Counted from the stretch's first letter, positions 36,781 through 47,547 are shown. The stretch is DNA of 64,000 nt from Flabesymbios commensalis (GCA_964017125.1 OZ024908.1:60285521-60349520); one strand, 5' to 3'. Made by a program: numbers and translations. Notes: generated by a model from the sequence alone, not told the origin.

Positions 36781-38579
36781 TCCATTATGATACAGAGCAT
36801 ATTTTGCTGTACAGGAGGGTGTGGAATCTACAGTCTGGGAACGGATTTTATATCATGGTCGTTTGTAACCAACGAAAACTGAAAGAGCAGTCGCCCCAGA
36901 AAGAGTTCTAAAAAGAGTGAGTTGCGGGTGCAGAGTGGCTTGTTCAAAGGGGGGGGGGGTCTCACAAATCTAGACTATATTGTACAACGATGTGCTCTTT
37001 TTGTATTGGCCAAACATGTAGAAACTGTGACAGCTCGGATGATTGAAACGCAATAATTTTATTATTTACCTGAGATTAATTTGTTAACTTGACGAATCTC
37101 AATCTACATTTCTAGTGGGAAAGCAGTTCGAAAACACTCCAAAGCGCCACCCACCATAGTAGAATTAACTATAACTACCATGTGGGATTCATGTCGATAA
37201 ACACAATATAATAAAATATGGTCATCTAAATAAGTTCCAGACATCATGGGTTCGGCTAAAAAATACATTTTAGTTTCAACAACGAGATAGTTATCGCATA
37301 TTTTCGGGTTTTTCAAGAGATCGCTTAACAAAATATTATGGCGGCCATCTTGAATTTATGGTATTAAGAAAAGTACTGATATTATTTCTGATCATCTTGA
37401 TAACCTCCTTGTACTTTAAAACATAGGTAGAGACACGAAAATCATTGTTTTAACTTCAAAAGTGGGGGATTGGGGTATAACCCTTTTTTTTAAATGGCGT
37501 TACCTGGTGTTATTTTGAATTAACTACTATGTGGGATTTATGTTTATAAATTCAATATAATAAAAAAATGGTGATCTAAATAAGTGTTAGATTCCATGGG
37601 TTTGGCCAAAAAATACATTTTAGGTTCAACAACGAGATAGATATCTCATATTTTCGTTTTTTTTAAGAGATCGCTTAACATAATCAGAACAATATGGCGG
37701 CCATCTTGGATTTTTGGTATTGAGAAAAGTGCTGATATCATTTCTGATCATCTGTATCAACTCTTTGTGCCTTAAAACATAAGTAGAGCCACCAAAATCT
37801 TTTTTTCCTAACTACAAAGGTGAAGAATTAGGGTATACCCCTGTTTTTCGAAAATGGCGTTACATGGTGGCGGCCATCTTGAATTAAAAAAAATGCACAA
37901 GGGGGATTTTTGGGGCATCTTCGGAATTCGTCTGGGGAGATGTCCAGGTATCATTCCTGAAAAAATCAGCTTTCTGCAATTTTATTCCAGGTTACTGTGT
38001 TTTTTTCACTAATGCTCTTGCACTAATAGTAACTTTACTGTTTATAGGTATGGCCACAGGCTACACACAAGTGACTAGTAATATCACAGAATAGTTTTAC
38101 TACGTTGGACACTGTTGACCAGTAGACCTAATATATACGCAAAGAAAGATACCCCTATATAATATTATAGATGGCGTATTTTATTATTATCGAATATGAA
38201 CATGTTGAATCCCACATTACATAATAACATGTTGTAAGCTCATGGCAAAAACGACTTACACATCAATTGAATTCGCAAAACTATTGACAAAAAAAGTATA
38301 TATTACACTTAATCACCATGGTAAAGATCACCCTGACCATTGTCATGGTTACGGGGGCGAATGACGGTATGTAATTTGCGTTTTGATTCCGCATATATGG
38401 TCTGTGGCTTGACCAAGTTTAAAATGTTTTATATGCATACTGACGGAGCAGCAAGGAATTTTATCCACTCTGTCCATATTTTTCCAGCTATTTTAAAAAA
38501 TAATGATGCCAGTCAAAGAGTTAAATGAAAAAAGCCATTGACACTACATCTATTAGCTATCAACCTTTATGGTTATGCT

Positions 38580-40790
38580 GCTGGAGGGGAGACATCTCCA
38601 GTTTTTTGTCCCAAAAAAACTAGACCCTTCTAGTTATATTTGGGCTATACTGAGTCTTGTCTGGTTCGTTAAACTTATTATTCTGTGCAGGTTTTTGTAA
38701 AACGCTATTTCCCCCTGAATATTTATCAATTCAACTTGACAATTTTGACACAACATTCCCAGAGTAGTCAGGACTAGGCTACTGCTATAACTTTTCTAAG
38801 CCATCCAGCATCTTTCAGATTTATCCAGGATTTTCTGGGTCACTATGCTGCTTTTGAAAGGCAAAAGGCAGTATTGGCTCACTTATAAAGTGAACAGATA
38901 CTACATTTTGGCTTGCACGGCAGTAGGCCTATAATAGGGTCCAATGTTGTTTCAATGATGTACATGTTGGGTGATTCTCCATTCATTGCTTGAATGAAAA
39001 CAGGAGGGTGAACAAGGCTCACTATGTCCAGACCGACTCCACCCTTTAGTCTCTAGATTTCATAATAAAAATACCTTTATCCGATGTTTCAATTCCGGGC
39101 CAGCATCGCAGGCAGTGGCCCAGTATTGAACCAATATTGTGTATTTTGTATGAACATTTGAAATATTTTAAGTGCTACAATAATTTTCTTAAAAAACAGT
39201 TGCAATTCTAATAAACCAAAAAACGTTGAAACAATGTTGTTTTAATGCTGGACTAGTGTCGTGGATAGTGATGCAAACTTAAGTCAACAGAGAGACAAGT
39301 CAATATGTGTACTGGCAAACACATATAACCATTTACAAGTGCAAAAGCTCAGTGGGGACTTCTGAAATTTGTAGTCCGTAGTCTGAAATCTAAAATTACA
39401 GTTCAGAATAGCTGCCAAAAACTCCGAAATTCCAATCAATCTGTCATAATTAAAATTACCCAACAAAATTCAAGATGGCCGCCACAAAACCTAGCCTAAA
39501 TATTTTTGTTACATTTAATAAATTAAAATACATAGGCCTATATCCAATAATGTGTCAATTTGGGGCCAGGGTCGCAGGGAGTTGCTCAGCATTGAACCAA
39601 CATTGGTTGTTTGATATATACAGTAGAATCTTTCAAATGCTACATATTAACATTGAACTAACAGTTGTAAATCCATCAACCACGAAACGTCGACGCAATG
39701 TTGTTTTAATGTTCAGCCAGCGTCGCAGACAGTAATACAGCATGAAACCAACAAAAAAGTGAAAAAACAGAAGTCTGAAATTGCGATTTAAAATGGCTTT
39801 CAAAAAAAACATAATCAAAATTCCAATCAATATGTCATAATAAAAATAACCCAACAAAATATTCAAAATGGCCAGCCAAAAATCACAAAACTTAGTCAAA
39901 ACATTATTGTTACTTGAAAAGTAAAAATTCCCCTCTAGTTATGTTTGGACCTTTTGGTCCAAATATATTGAGTTTTTTTGGATCTCGTAACTTTTATTAT
40001 TCTTTGTCGAGGGCTAATAATTTTTTCCCAACCGACTTCAAACCTTGGCATAATGATCTTTATGTTTTGGGGAGGTGTGTTATGACTTTTCAAAGAATTT
40101 CCAGTTGTTCTTCCGGATTTCTTCAAGATTTTCTGCATCACCAAGTGCTAATTAATGTTTGGCCAATGATGTCGGGGGCTTAAAATGCGCTATTGCTTCC
40201 TGAGTTTTAATCCAATGGATTTCAAACCTTTGCACAATGTTCCTTATGTTTTGGGAAAATAAGCTATGAATTTTCTAAGTCATACGTCATGTTTTTCGGG
40301 ATTTACTAAATATTTTCTGGATCACTATGTGGATCAATGTTGGTACAATGATGAATCTTGGCCAGTCAACATAGGGTTCCATTATCAGAGGGGATAGACC
40401 GACTTGCACCCTTTGAGCACCCTCCACATTTAATCAATTAAAATAAAGAGGCCTATATCCAATAATGTTTCAATGTGAGGCAAGCTTCGTAGAGGGTTGC
40501 TCAGCATTGAACCAGCATTGGGTGTTTTATATGAACAGTAGAACCTTTCAAACAGTTGTAATTGCATCAAACACTAATAGTCGACGCAATGTTGTTTCAA
40601 TGTTTGGCCAGCGTAGCAGACAGTGATACAGCATTAAACAAGCAAAGGAGTCAGAATCCAGTAATCTAATATTCACTCAATCAATCTCTCATAATAAATA
40701 TAACCCAACAATATTTAAAATAGTCGCCAAAAACGCACAAGACGTACTCCAAACATTGTTATTATTCCCCTCTAGTTTATCTTTTAATTT
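38580..40790. repeat. Diverged ~1-kb tandem units
   Basis: The paragraph CATAGGCCTATATCCAATAATG...GCTCAGCATTGAACCAACATTGG...CAGTAGAATCTTTCAAA near 39530-39640 recurs at about 40449-40555 with substitutions. Each is followed by GTCGACGCAATGTTGTTT and then ATAATAAA-ATAACCCAACAA-ATT. CCCCTCTAGTT occurs near 39932 and 40768, and a CCCTTCTAGTT variant near 38626. The unit embeds family I-like GTTCAATGTTGG words. No genes; frames at 39475-40183 are incidental. Confidence 0.6.
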
Positions 40791-41279
40791 TGCTCTTGGC
40801 GCCAATCTAAAATGTCAAAAATGCAAACGTATTTGCCAAATTTTGTCTGTTTAATATGTGATATCGATACATTATATTCTGTGAAATTCAATGACCTTGA
40901 CCTCCTTTGTTTTCACCGAGCTGGCTAATACAATGACGTATGGGGGGGGGGGGTCTTATAAAATTTCACCTTGTTTTAACCGCGTGACGTCACTGCGTTT
41001 CACAGAATGAAGTATGGGGAGGGGGTTTCATATAACCTTGTTTTCACCGAGTGACGTCACTGCCTTTCACAGAATAATAATCCAAAAGTGGAACTCAAAA
41101 CTGATCACCTTAGTTTGACAACGGTGCGCAAAGCCCCACGTTAACCCACAGTTAGCTTAAGCCAATCTATGTAATATGTTTCTGGTTTGAGTTGTACCCC
41201 ATTTGCATCTATCAGTCTCTGTAACGAGCGTGGTGTTTTCTGAGTACAGATGTGTCCCGCTGTTCGTGCACTGTGGAGG
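40791..41279. other. Noncoding stretch
   Basis: A short direct repeat is visible: a GTGACGTCACTGC-TTTCACAGAAT segment near 40985-41009 recurs at about 41051-41075. No gene was recognised. Confidence 0.4.
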
Positions 41280-41610
41280 GCGGGGGCCCTAGGGTGGTGG
41301 TTAGCACCGCTGCCTTTTACGCCAGAGTTCGGGGTTCGGTTCCCGGTCTCGGCGGTTTGAAAGAAACAAAAAATGTTTCTTCCCCATCCACGTGTGAAAG
41401 TCAGTATTGTGGGGAGCTTCTGTGACCGAGAGGTAGCGTGCTCGGCATCAGACCGCCAGGGCCCGAATTTCGAATCCTGTGTCTGGAGGACAGTGTCATC
41501 TCAATCATCTCACCATCCTCAGGAGGTTCTCCTGGCCCAGTTTAGCCTATGTGCACAAAGGTGGCCTAAAGCCCAACTCATTTCATTTGCCCAATTAATT
41601 TCATTTCGTG
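41280..41610 (+). mobile_element. Dimeric tRNA-derived SINE, full-length reference copy
   Basis: The first tRNA-like unit has an A-box-like TGGTGGTTAGCACCGCTG and a B-box-like GGGTTCGGTTCCCGG. After a GAAAGAAACAAAAAATGTTTC linker, a second unit has GACCGAGAGGTAGCGTGCTCGG and GCCCGAATTTCGAATCC. Both could act as internal RNA polymerase III promoters. The 3' part holds the self-complementary CCTCAGGAGG and CTCCTGGCCCAG, then AAAGCCCAACTCATTTCATTT as a tail. It encodes no protein; its LINE partner is not identified. Confidence 0.88.
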
Positions 41611-41663
41611 CACTGTGAACCACTCATTTAACGTTAGTTTGCCGCTTCTACGCTGGCCCAGCA

Positions 41664-41885
41664 TTAAACCCTTAACCGCCAAATTATTTAATTAAAATTT
41701 TCACCCACTTGACGTTGCGTCTCGGTGACGCGAGCCACAACTTCAAGTGAGTAAAAATTAATCAGATTTGCCAAAATGGTGGTCAGCAATAATTTTCAAA
41801 TCGTGCTGTTTAAAAGCTGGAATTAAATGTGGTAATAAAAATATTTAAAAACGAGTATAATCGGGACCAGCGGCGAAAGGGTTAA
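41664..41885 (+). mobile_element. Family D MITE copy
   Basis: It begins TTAAACCCTTAACCGCCAAATT and ends GCGAAAGGGTTAA, with the internal hairpin CTTGACGTTGCG...CCACAACTTCAAG. TTAA lies at both ends. It lies only some 50 bp downstream of the SINE. Confidence 0.82.
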
Positions 41886-41914
41886 ATAGCAATGGCTCAA
41901 TGTATTGTGTTCGT

Positions 41915-42060
41915 TGGGACTGGTCAACATTAACCATAACATTGCGGCTATCAACTTTAGACGTCAGATTATGATGGCTAAATTTGATCTCCGCACTGTG
42001 AGTGTAAAAATAATTTTAATGGCCGTAAACCCATAACATAGGTATTCAAATGAAGCGGAA
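41915..42060 (-). mobile_element. Family E MITE fragment
   Basis: Reverse-complement match to the right part of family E. GAAGC-TTTGAATACCTATGTTATGGGTTTACGGCCATTA and GATCAAATTTAGCCATC-type words are present. The ends are worn and no TTAA boundary is clear. Confidence 0.55.
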
Positions 42061-42126
42061 AGAGCTGACTAGGACAGAAAACTGTTGTGATAAAAAAAAA
42101 GCTTTGGTCTCTTGGCTTACACCACT

Positions 42127-42211
42127 AGTGCAAGAGCATAAGATTGAACCTGGAATGAAATTGCAGAAAGCTGATTTGTTTCGGGAATGATACGTGTTCA
42201 TCTCCCCAGCG
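42127..42211 (+). mobile_element. Terminal fragment of the 4.2-kb foldback
   Basis: AGTGCAAGAGCATAAG, TTGAACCTGGAATGAAATTG and CATCTCCCCAGCG closely match the outer 85 bp of the foldback arms at 33793 and 38025. A solitary end such as this suggests either a truncated copy or a small derivative element. Confidence 0.7.
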
Positions 42212-42288
42212 CTTTAAGGGTTGAGTCAACATAGGGTCAACGTTGTGTGTTAATTGGATAATATATACATGTGAGGAGCGCAAGCAAA

Positions 42289-42610
42289 CCATAAAATGAA
42301 ATGAATAGGGATTTAGGCCACTTTTGGGACTTTTGAGCCAATAAAAAATTGAGCCAAAAAAACCTCCTGGGGATGGTGAGATGAGTGAGACGACACTGCC
42401 CTCCAGACACAGGATTCGAAATTCAAACCTTGGTGGTCTGAGGCCGAGCACGACACTTCTCGGTCAAGGAGGCTTCCCGCAATACTGAGTTTTACGTTTG
42501 GATGGGGGGGAAACATTTCTTTCAAACAGCCGAGACCGGGAAACGAACCCCGGCCTGAAGCGTGAAAGGCCGCGGTGCTAACCACCACCCTAGGGCCCCC
42601 ACCCACCACA
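42289..42610 (-). mobile_element. Dimeric SINE, full length
   Basis: Reverse complement of the reference SINE at 41280, with both tRNA-like units recognisable (CCACCACCCTAGGGCCCCC at its 5' end, GAACCCCGGCCTGAAGC B-box region). More diverged, so older. Together with the copy at 41280 it forms a ~1.3-kb inverted SINE pair around several MITE pieces. Confidence 0.85.
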
Positions 42611-42781
42611 ATAAAGTAGGCCTACATTCTCAAACATGCCAGATATCATCTGCTACAGACAGAAGGAGATCCTGACGTTGTGATGGATTCATTCTGGAGG
42701 CCATGACGGGATCCTGGGCTAATATGGCTTCATCCAGATGTGCATTTTCACCGAAAGAATGGCCACGGTGGGAGAAGAGGG

Positions 42782-42889
42782 CCGTATTTTCGTACCAGTT
42801 ACGATAAAGCGTAGGCTTCTGATTGATCGAGATGGCCATCTCGACCAATCAGAAGCCTACGATTTATCGTAACTTGCACGAACGACAAC
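42782..42889. repeat. Family B palindrome, diverged copy
   Basis: Same centre GAGATGGCCATCTC and arms GTAGGCTTCTGATT and AATCAGAAGCCTAC as the copies at 26486 and 63715, but with several substitutions, such as ATAAAGCGT against ATTTATCGT, that break perfect pairing. The outer right arm is degraded. Confidence 0.85.
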
Positions 42890-43033
42890 AGGAAGAGGCC
42901 CAGTCCAAGTGTGGATCAACAAACACTCAGCCCGTCAACCAGCTGATCTCAAAAAGCCATACATAATGATACTTGAAGGTATTATTCATTTGACTGAATC
43001 GGTGTCTGTAGTTAGTCTGTTGTACGATCCACC

Positions 43034-43965
43034 ATGATCTGTGTACAACAGTGGAGGTCAGTCATAGGCTCTTGGTACAATGTAACCCATAAATATTTTT
43101 TGAATATTTTTACACACATGAAATCACCTATTTTCAAATATAAAATACGAAACTATTCATTTATCTCTGTGTTATGTATATCACTATCACTTTTACTGTT
43201 ATTACTCTGTGGAGACATACATCCAAACCCAGGTCCGTATAGACCAGAAACACCAGGTTTATCTATATGTCACATTAATGCGAGAAGTCTCGCTAAGCCT
43301 GGTCGAATTGACGACTTATATGAAGAGCTCTGTATTTTACATGAATTTGATATTATTGGAGTTAGTGAATCACATATTGATTCATCTATTCCTAATCACC
43401 AAGTTGATTTACCCAATTATAATTTGTGTCGACTTGACAAAACGTCGCTTTATATGTTCGCGATACTATTATTACTAAGCATCGTCACGATCGATCACAA
43501 CCTAATATGGAAATGTTATGGAGCGAACTCGCTTTTAAAAATTATAAGGTTTTAATCGGTGTCTGTTACAGACCTTCAAATGGCACTGCTAATGATATAG
43601 AGTTGTTTATAACTGGTCCAGAAAATGTTTTTAATTTAATTGTTGGTCATAGTAAAATTATTGTTGTACTCCTAGGTGATTTTAATGATCGTTGTAAGTC
43701 TTGTATTAATAACCACAGTACCAGTGAACTGGGCCATAAGCTAGTTAATTTACTCAACCACTTTAATTTGTCTCAGTTAATATATAAACCAACCAGAAAC
43801 GAAAATAGTTTAGATCTCATAATCACTGACTCGCCGGGCTTTTTCACTGACGTTGACATTTTAGACCCTATATCTGGTTTAGATCACAATATAATATATG
43901 GTAGTTTGTCTATACAATATCCTAAACGTCTTGGCCTACATATTAATAGAAAAATTTGGCTTTAA
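43034..43965 (+). pseudogene. LINE C N-terminus, 2A-like motif and endonuclease
   Basis: The first frame has a leucine-rich run followed by CGDIHPNPGP (residues 59-68, bases 43208-43237), which resembles the 2A ribosome-skipping motif D-(V/I)-E-x-N-P-G-P except for histidine in place of glutamate. After it come LSICHINARSLAKPGRID and IIGVSESHIDSSI (the metal-binding glutamate motif) of an APE endonuclease. A short loss near 43445 removes the expected GGG(V)A loop. The second frame (43507-43965) continues with VLIGVCYRPSNGT, VVLLGDFNDRC, YKPTRNENSLDLIITDSP and GLDHNIIYG, the catalytic histidine in an LDH rather than the usual SDH context. 2A-like sequences at the start of APE LINE proteins are known; activity of this H variant is uncertain. 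Confidence 0.85.
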
Positions 43966-44400
43966 GATCAAGGTACTTTTGTTTTGTTTAATGATATGTT
44001 ACTGACAATTGACTGGAATAAAAAAATTTACTGTTAATAACGATATAAATATTGCTTGTGAAAAAATTACTGAAATGTTAGTGTCACTAGCTAAACACTG
44101 TATACCACAGAAAGATATATGGATGAGACCTCGTGACAAACCAGGCATGACGCCAGCCATTAGAAAACTATTTAGACAGTCTAAAAGGTTACATAAAAGG
44201 TCACACGGACAGGCAGAACAGATCAGTTTGAACAGTTTAAAGTCAAACGGCGAGAAGCTAAAGCATCGTTTCGCCTGAGTCGTTTTTTATAATAATGTTG
44301 TCAACAAGTTAACAGATGTAAACACATCCAGTAAGACTTACTGGAAATTTATTAAACTTGTTTGTGGTTGTAAACAACACTCCTTAATTCCTGACTTTTC

Positions 44401-45700
44401 GGCAATACTATTTCTGATAGCTCAGAAAAGGCTACCTTATTTAATAACTATTTTGTTGAGCAATGTCAAACAGATTCTGATGGTGATAACTCGCTTCCTG
44501 ATTTTACATTTATTACCGAATCTAGACTTCGTAGTCTTAGTATTAGTTCAAGTGACTTTTTAAAAATACTTAAAAGTTTAAACACATGTAAAGCGGTTGG
44601 ACATGATAATATTAATAATATAATTTTAAGGGAATGTGCTCTGTCCATATATGTTCCTCTTTCTCGTTTATTTAATATCTCGCTTTCAAATGGTGTATTT
44701 CCTACATGTTGGAAAAAAGCCAACGTTATTCCTATTTTTAAAAAAGGAGACAGGTATAACATTAAAAATTATAGGCCAGTTATTTTACTGTCCTCCATAT
44801 CAAAAATATTTGAAAAAGCTGTACATAGCCACCTTTATAAAAACTGCGAACTCAATGACCTACTCTCTGACAAGAACTCAGGTTTTAAACCAAATGATTC
44901 TACCGTCAATCAATTAACTCGAATTACTCACAAACTATATAAAGCTCTAGATCAGAAACAAAATGCATGTATATTATTTATTGATGTGTCAAAGGCATTT
45001 TACAAAGTATGGCACAATGGCCTGATATTTAAATTAAAACGATTTGGTATAACTGGTATTTTATTAAGTTGGTTCTGCAGCTGCTTGGAAAATCGAATAC
45101 AGCGTGTTGTGCTCGATGGTAAAGCTTCCCAGTGGGAACGCTTACATGCTGGAGTGCCCAAGGGTTCCGTACTTGGGTCGCTGCTCTTCTTGATATTGAT
45201 ACATGACCTCGTAGACACCCTTGAAACTGATCCGCACCTTTTTGCAGACGACACGTCATTAATAGATATATATTTTGACCCACGATTATCATGTTTAAAA
45301 ATAAACAGAGATTTAAGAAAGATAAGTGATTGGGGAAAAGTTTGGAAAGTAACTTTTATTCCTACCAAAACTAAGTTTATTGTATTTTCACACCACCAAA
45401 GCTACCCAGAATATCCAGACGTTGTTTTTAATGTAGTTTTTGTTGAGCGAACTACTGAACATGTGCATCTTGGACTAACAATAACTAGCAATCTCAGTTG
45501 AAGAAAACATATTTTTACTGTTATAAATAAAGCAAGCAGGGCAATTCATATTTTGAATTTTGTAAAACACAGATTACCAAGATCGGGCCTTTCTTCTTTA
45601 TATAAAACTATGATTTTGCCAATTTATCTACTGTCTGATTCTACTGTCAGAGAATCAGCCGCCCTTGAACAGGTTCAACAGAGAGCCGCCCTAGTGTGTA
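44401..45700 (+). pseudogene. LINE C reverse transcriptase domain
   Basis: One frame is open from about 44401 to a TGA at 45499. It contains NTCKAVGHDNINNI, CWKKANVIPIFKKGDRY, IKNYRPVILLSSISK, FIDVSKAFYKVWH (catalytic aspartate), GVPKGSVLGSLLFLI and the HLFADDTSL active-site loop near 45238-45264. After the TGA, which replaces the tryptophan codon of a conserved NLSW-RKHI stretch, the same frame goes on with NKASRAIHILNFV and TVRESAALEQVQQRAAL to about 45690. The catalytic aspartates are intact, so the copy died mainly through frame lesions and this stop. The motifs fit the CR1/L2 part of the jockey superfamily. Confidence 0.9.
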
Positions 45701-45703
45701 CTG

Positions 45704-46409
45704 GTGCGTACCGACCTGTTGTTAGCTGAGCTGGGGTGGTTGCCGCTCAAAGAGCGGCGAGACAACCACAAGCTATGTACTTTGTTTAAAATGTCACGAG
45801 GTCTCACCCCACCTTATCTGACTGTTGTTTTGCCGATACAACGAGACACTGGTTATAATTTGCGTAGAGCAGGAGACGGTTCTATGCCAATTATACGTTG
45901 CCGCTTGAGTTGTTTGAGAAATTCGTTTCTATTTTCCACAATGCTATTGTGGAACGCCATGAATCCTGCATTACGCATTAGCTCTAGTATTGAACATTTT
46001 AGGCTGAATCTCAAAAAACAACATTTACGAACTACCCCTTTTTTTCCCTCATTTATACTCTCGTTTTATCGGCAAAGCAGCGGTCCATCACACACGAATA
46101 AGACTTGGGCTAAGCGCCTTAAATTTTCAGCGTTTTCAATATAACTTTGTTGATAACATGTCGTGTGACAAGTGTAGAGCAAGAAGAGAGGATGCTGCAC
46201 ACTTTTTGTTCCATTGCCCAGCCTATGGTGTCCCTCGTCAGACACTGATTCAGTCATTACATCAAATTTTACCTGACGATTTATTCAGACCTCAAAAACA
46301 TCTTGAACAAATCCTACTGTATGGCTCAAATGCCTTAAATTTGTCTGAAAACCTCACTATATTTAAATTGATTCAAGAACTTTTACTAGCATCAGGTAGA
46401 TTTGGTTAA
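45704..46409 (+). pseudogene. LINE C C-terminal region with zinc knuckle
   Basis: The first piece reads LLLAELGWLPLKERRDNHKL and SRGLTPPYLTVVLPIQ, with FLFSTMLLWNAMNPALR; these are the conserved region after RT in CR1/L2-type elements. After a frame change near 46060 come VHHTRIRLGLSALNFQRF and CDKCRARREDAAHFLFHCP, a C-x2-C-x10-H-x4-C knuckle. The last open frame ends at 46409. The knuckle resembles that of LINE A, although the two LINEs differ elsewhere. Confidence 0.85.
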
Positions 46410-46494
46410 TTTTATTATTTTGAAATACTATATTCAAATGTTTGTTTTCCCACAGTGACACCACCATCTCATGTTTAATTTGTTTCATCATATG

Positions 46495-46737
46495 GATGGC
46501 ATCATGCACAAGTGGGCTAACCCACATTAAAAATACGATGAAAATGTATGTCATTAATAGCAAAAACTTGATCAATATACGAGTTTTATATTCAGGGTTG
46601 GACTATTTGGGCACTGATTTTGTTACCTTTCTGTGTTAATTTGTATTTATTCGTTTTATCATGTACTTCATGTTGCATCGCGATTTTTTCTCAAACTCGT
46701 CAAAATGTGGGTTAGCCCACTTGTGCTTGATGCCATC
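46495..46737. repeat. 34-bp inverted repeat pair in the LINE C 3' region
   Basis: GATGGCATCATGCACAAGTG-GGCTAACCCACATT at 46495-46528 and its inverse at 46704-46737 match at 33 of 34 positions, with 175 bp between them. They could form a stem in the LINE's 3' UTR, or they could be the ends of a small MITE inserted there. No target duplication is obvious. Confidence 0.75.
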
Positions 46738-46966
46738 CTTATCATCTTCATGTTCTAACTATCATTTTACCTCTTATAGTATTATTACCATTATATTGAT
46801 TACCATTGTTATATCTTTATTATTATATGTGTATTGTTGTGAAGGAGAACAACTCGTGGCACTAAGTGCTGTTTGTAATCCTTGGAAAATAAATTAAGTT
46901 TAAACTATAATGATGGATGTCATGGTCCCCGTCATCGCTCCAACAACCACGGTCAGGGCTGTATTC

Positions 46967-47150
46967 ACCCTTACAACGCTGAAATATTTGTATGTAAAAC
47001 ATGGAGATTAAAGGTTTTTTTAATTTGAAATCCTCATAAATGTCTTAGTTAGCTCCTTCTGCTTCATTTGAATACCTAAGTTATGGGTCCATGGCCATTA
47101 GACATGTTTTACTCTTTCTAGGCGGGGATCGACTTTGAACGTCAAATGTC
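46967..47150 (+). mobile_element. Family E MITE fragment
   Basis: ACCCTTACAACGCTGAAATATTTG, AATCCTCATAAATGTCTTAGTT, GGTCCATGGCCATTAGA and GATCGACTTTGAACGTCA match the family E copy at 48053-48280. The right end is not clear. Confidence 0.6.
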
Positions 47151-47547
47151 TCGTGCTTGCTGGCCGAGGACTAATGCATCAGTTCACATATAATCACACT
47201 TTTTTTTACATTGTCAGTCCACGTGACCGACCTCGTGTGATGGGTTATTACGTAACCTATTCTGTTTTGCTCACTTATAAAGTACACAGATACTGCCTTT
47301 AGGCTTTACACGACAGTATTTATACATCAACTACTTGTATATATAGGCCTACTAACTCCTACATTTGTCTGGGTGCTGCTATTTGTGACAAACCCATCAG
47401 GGTCATTTGAAACAAAAAAAACAGCCAGTAGTTTTCACAAACTATATTTTATAAAGAGTCTGGGCATGAGCCAATCATACAGATAAACGAACGCGGTACA
47501 CAGCAAACTTAAAACATTTAAAGAAAGATTTTGCTCCCTTATAACTT

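Larger units (their letters stand above)
33791..38027. mobile_element. 4.2-kb foldback element with long inverted arms
   Basis: Left arm words GTGCAAGAGCATTAG, AATTGCAGAAAGCTGATTTT and GACATCTCCCCAGACGAATT recur inverted at 37930-38027. The arms (about 33791-34660 and 37090-38027) contain roughly two tandem units of about 355 bp, each with ATGGCSGCCAT palindromes. This is the arm structure typical of Foldback-type elements. The inner part, 34970-36540, is a looser array of GTCAGGATATGACA-like words that also changes orientation near the middle. No transposase is visible. An 85-bp copy of its end lies at 42127-42211. Confidence 0.78.
33573..38524. mobile_element. TTAA-bounded element carrying a nested foldback
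   Basis: TTAACTCTTTGACTGGCA at 33573-33590 and TGCCAGTCAAAGAGTTAA at 38507-38524 form a perfect 18-bp inverted pair including the TTAA ends. Its true body is probably only 33577-33790 plus 38028-38520, about 700 bp, because the middle is the foldback at 33791-38027. The start CTCTTTGACT resembles the CCCTTTGACT start of family C. No transposase is seen. Confidence 0.7.
43034..46890 (+). mobile_element. CR1/L2-like LINE, nearly full length, broken (LINE C)
   Basis: On the plus strand an N-terminal hydrophobic stretch with a 2A-like motif (43034-43237) is followed by an endonuclease (43240-43965), a linker (44009-44278), a reverse transcriptase (44401-45700), a C-terminal region (45704-46144) and a zinc knuckle (46158-46409). 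The 3' UTR ends near GGAAAATAAATTAAG at about 46885-46900. At least six lesions interrupt the frame: losses near 43445, 43975, 44205, 44395, 45690 and 46060, and a TGA in place of TGG at 45499. It cannot be autonomous now. Confidence 0.88.

Noticed and set aside
41280-41350. Functional tRNA gene
   Set aside because: A-box and B-box words are present but the unit is part of a repeated SINE and lacks a convincing acceptor stem.
42630-42848. Minus-strand frame with HRGHSFGENAHLDEAIL
   Set aside because: It looked protein-like, but it runs into the family B palindrome and no family was recognised; kept out for lack of support.
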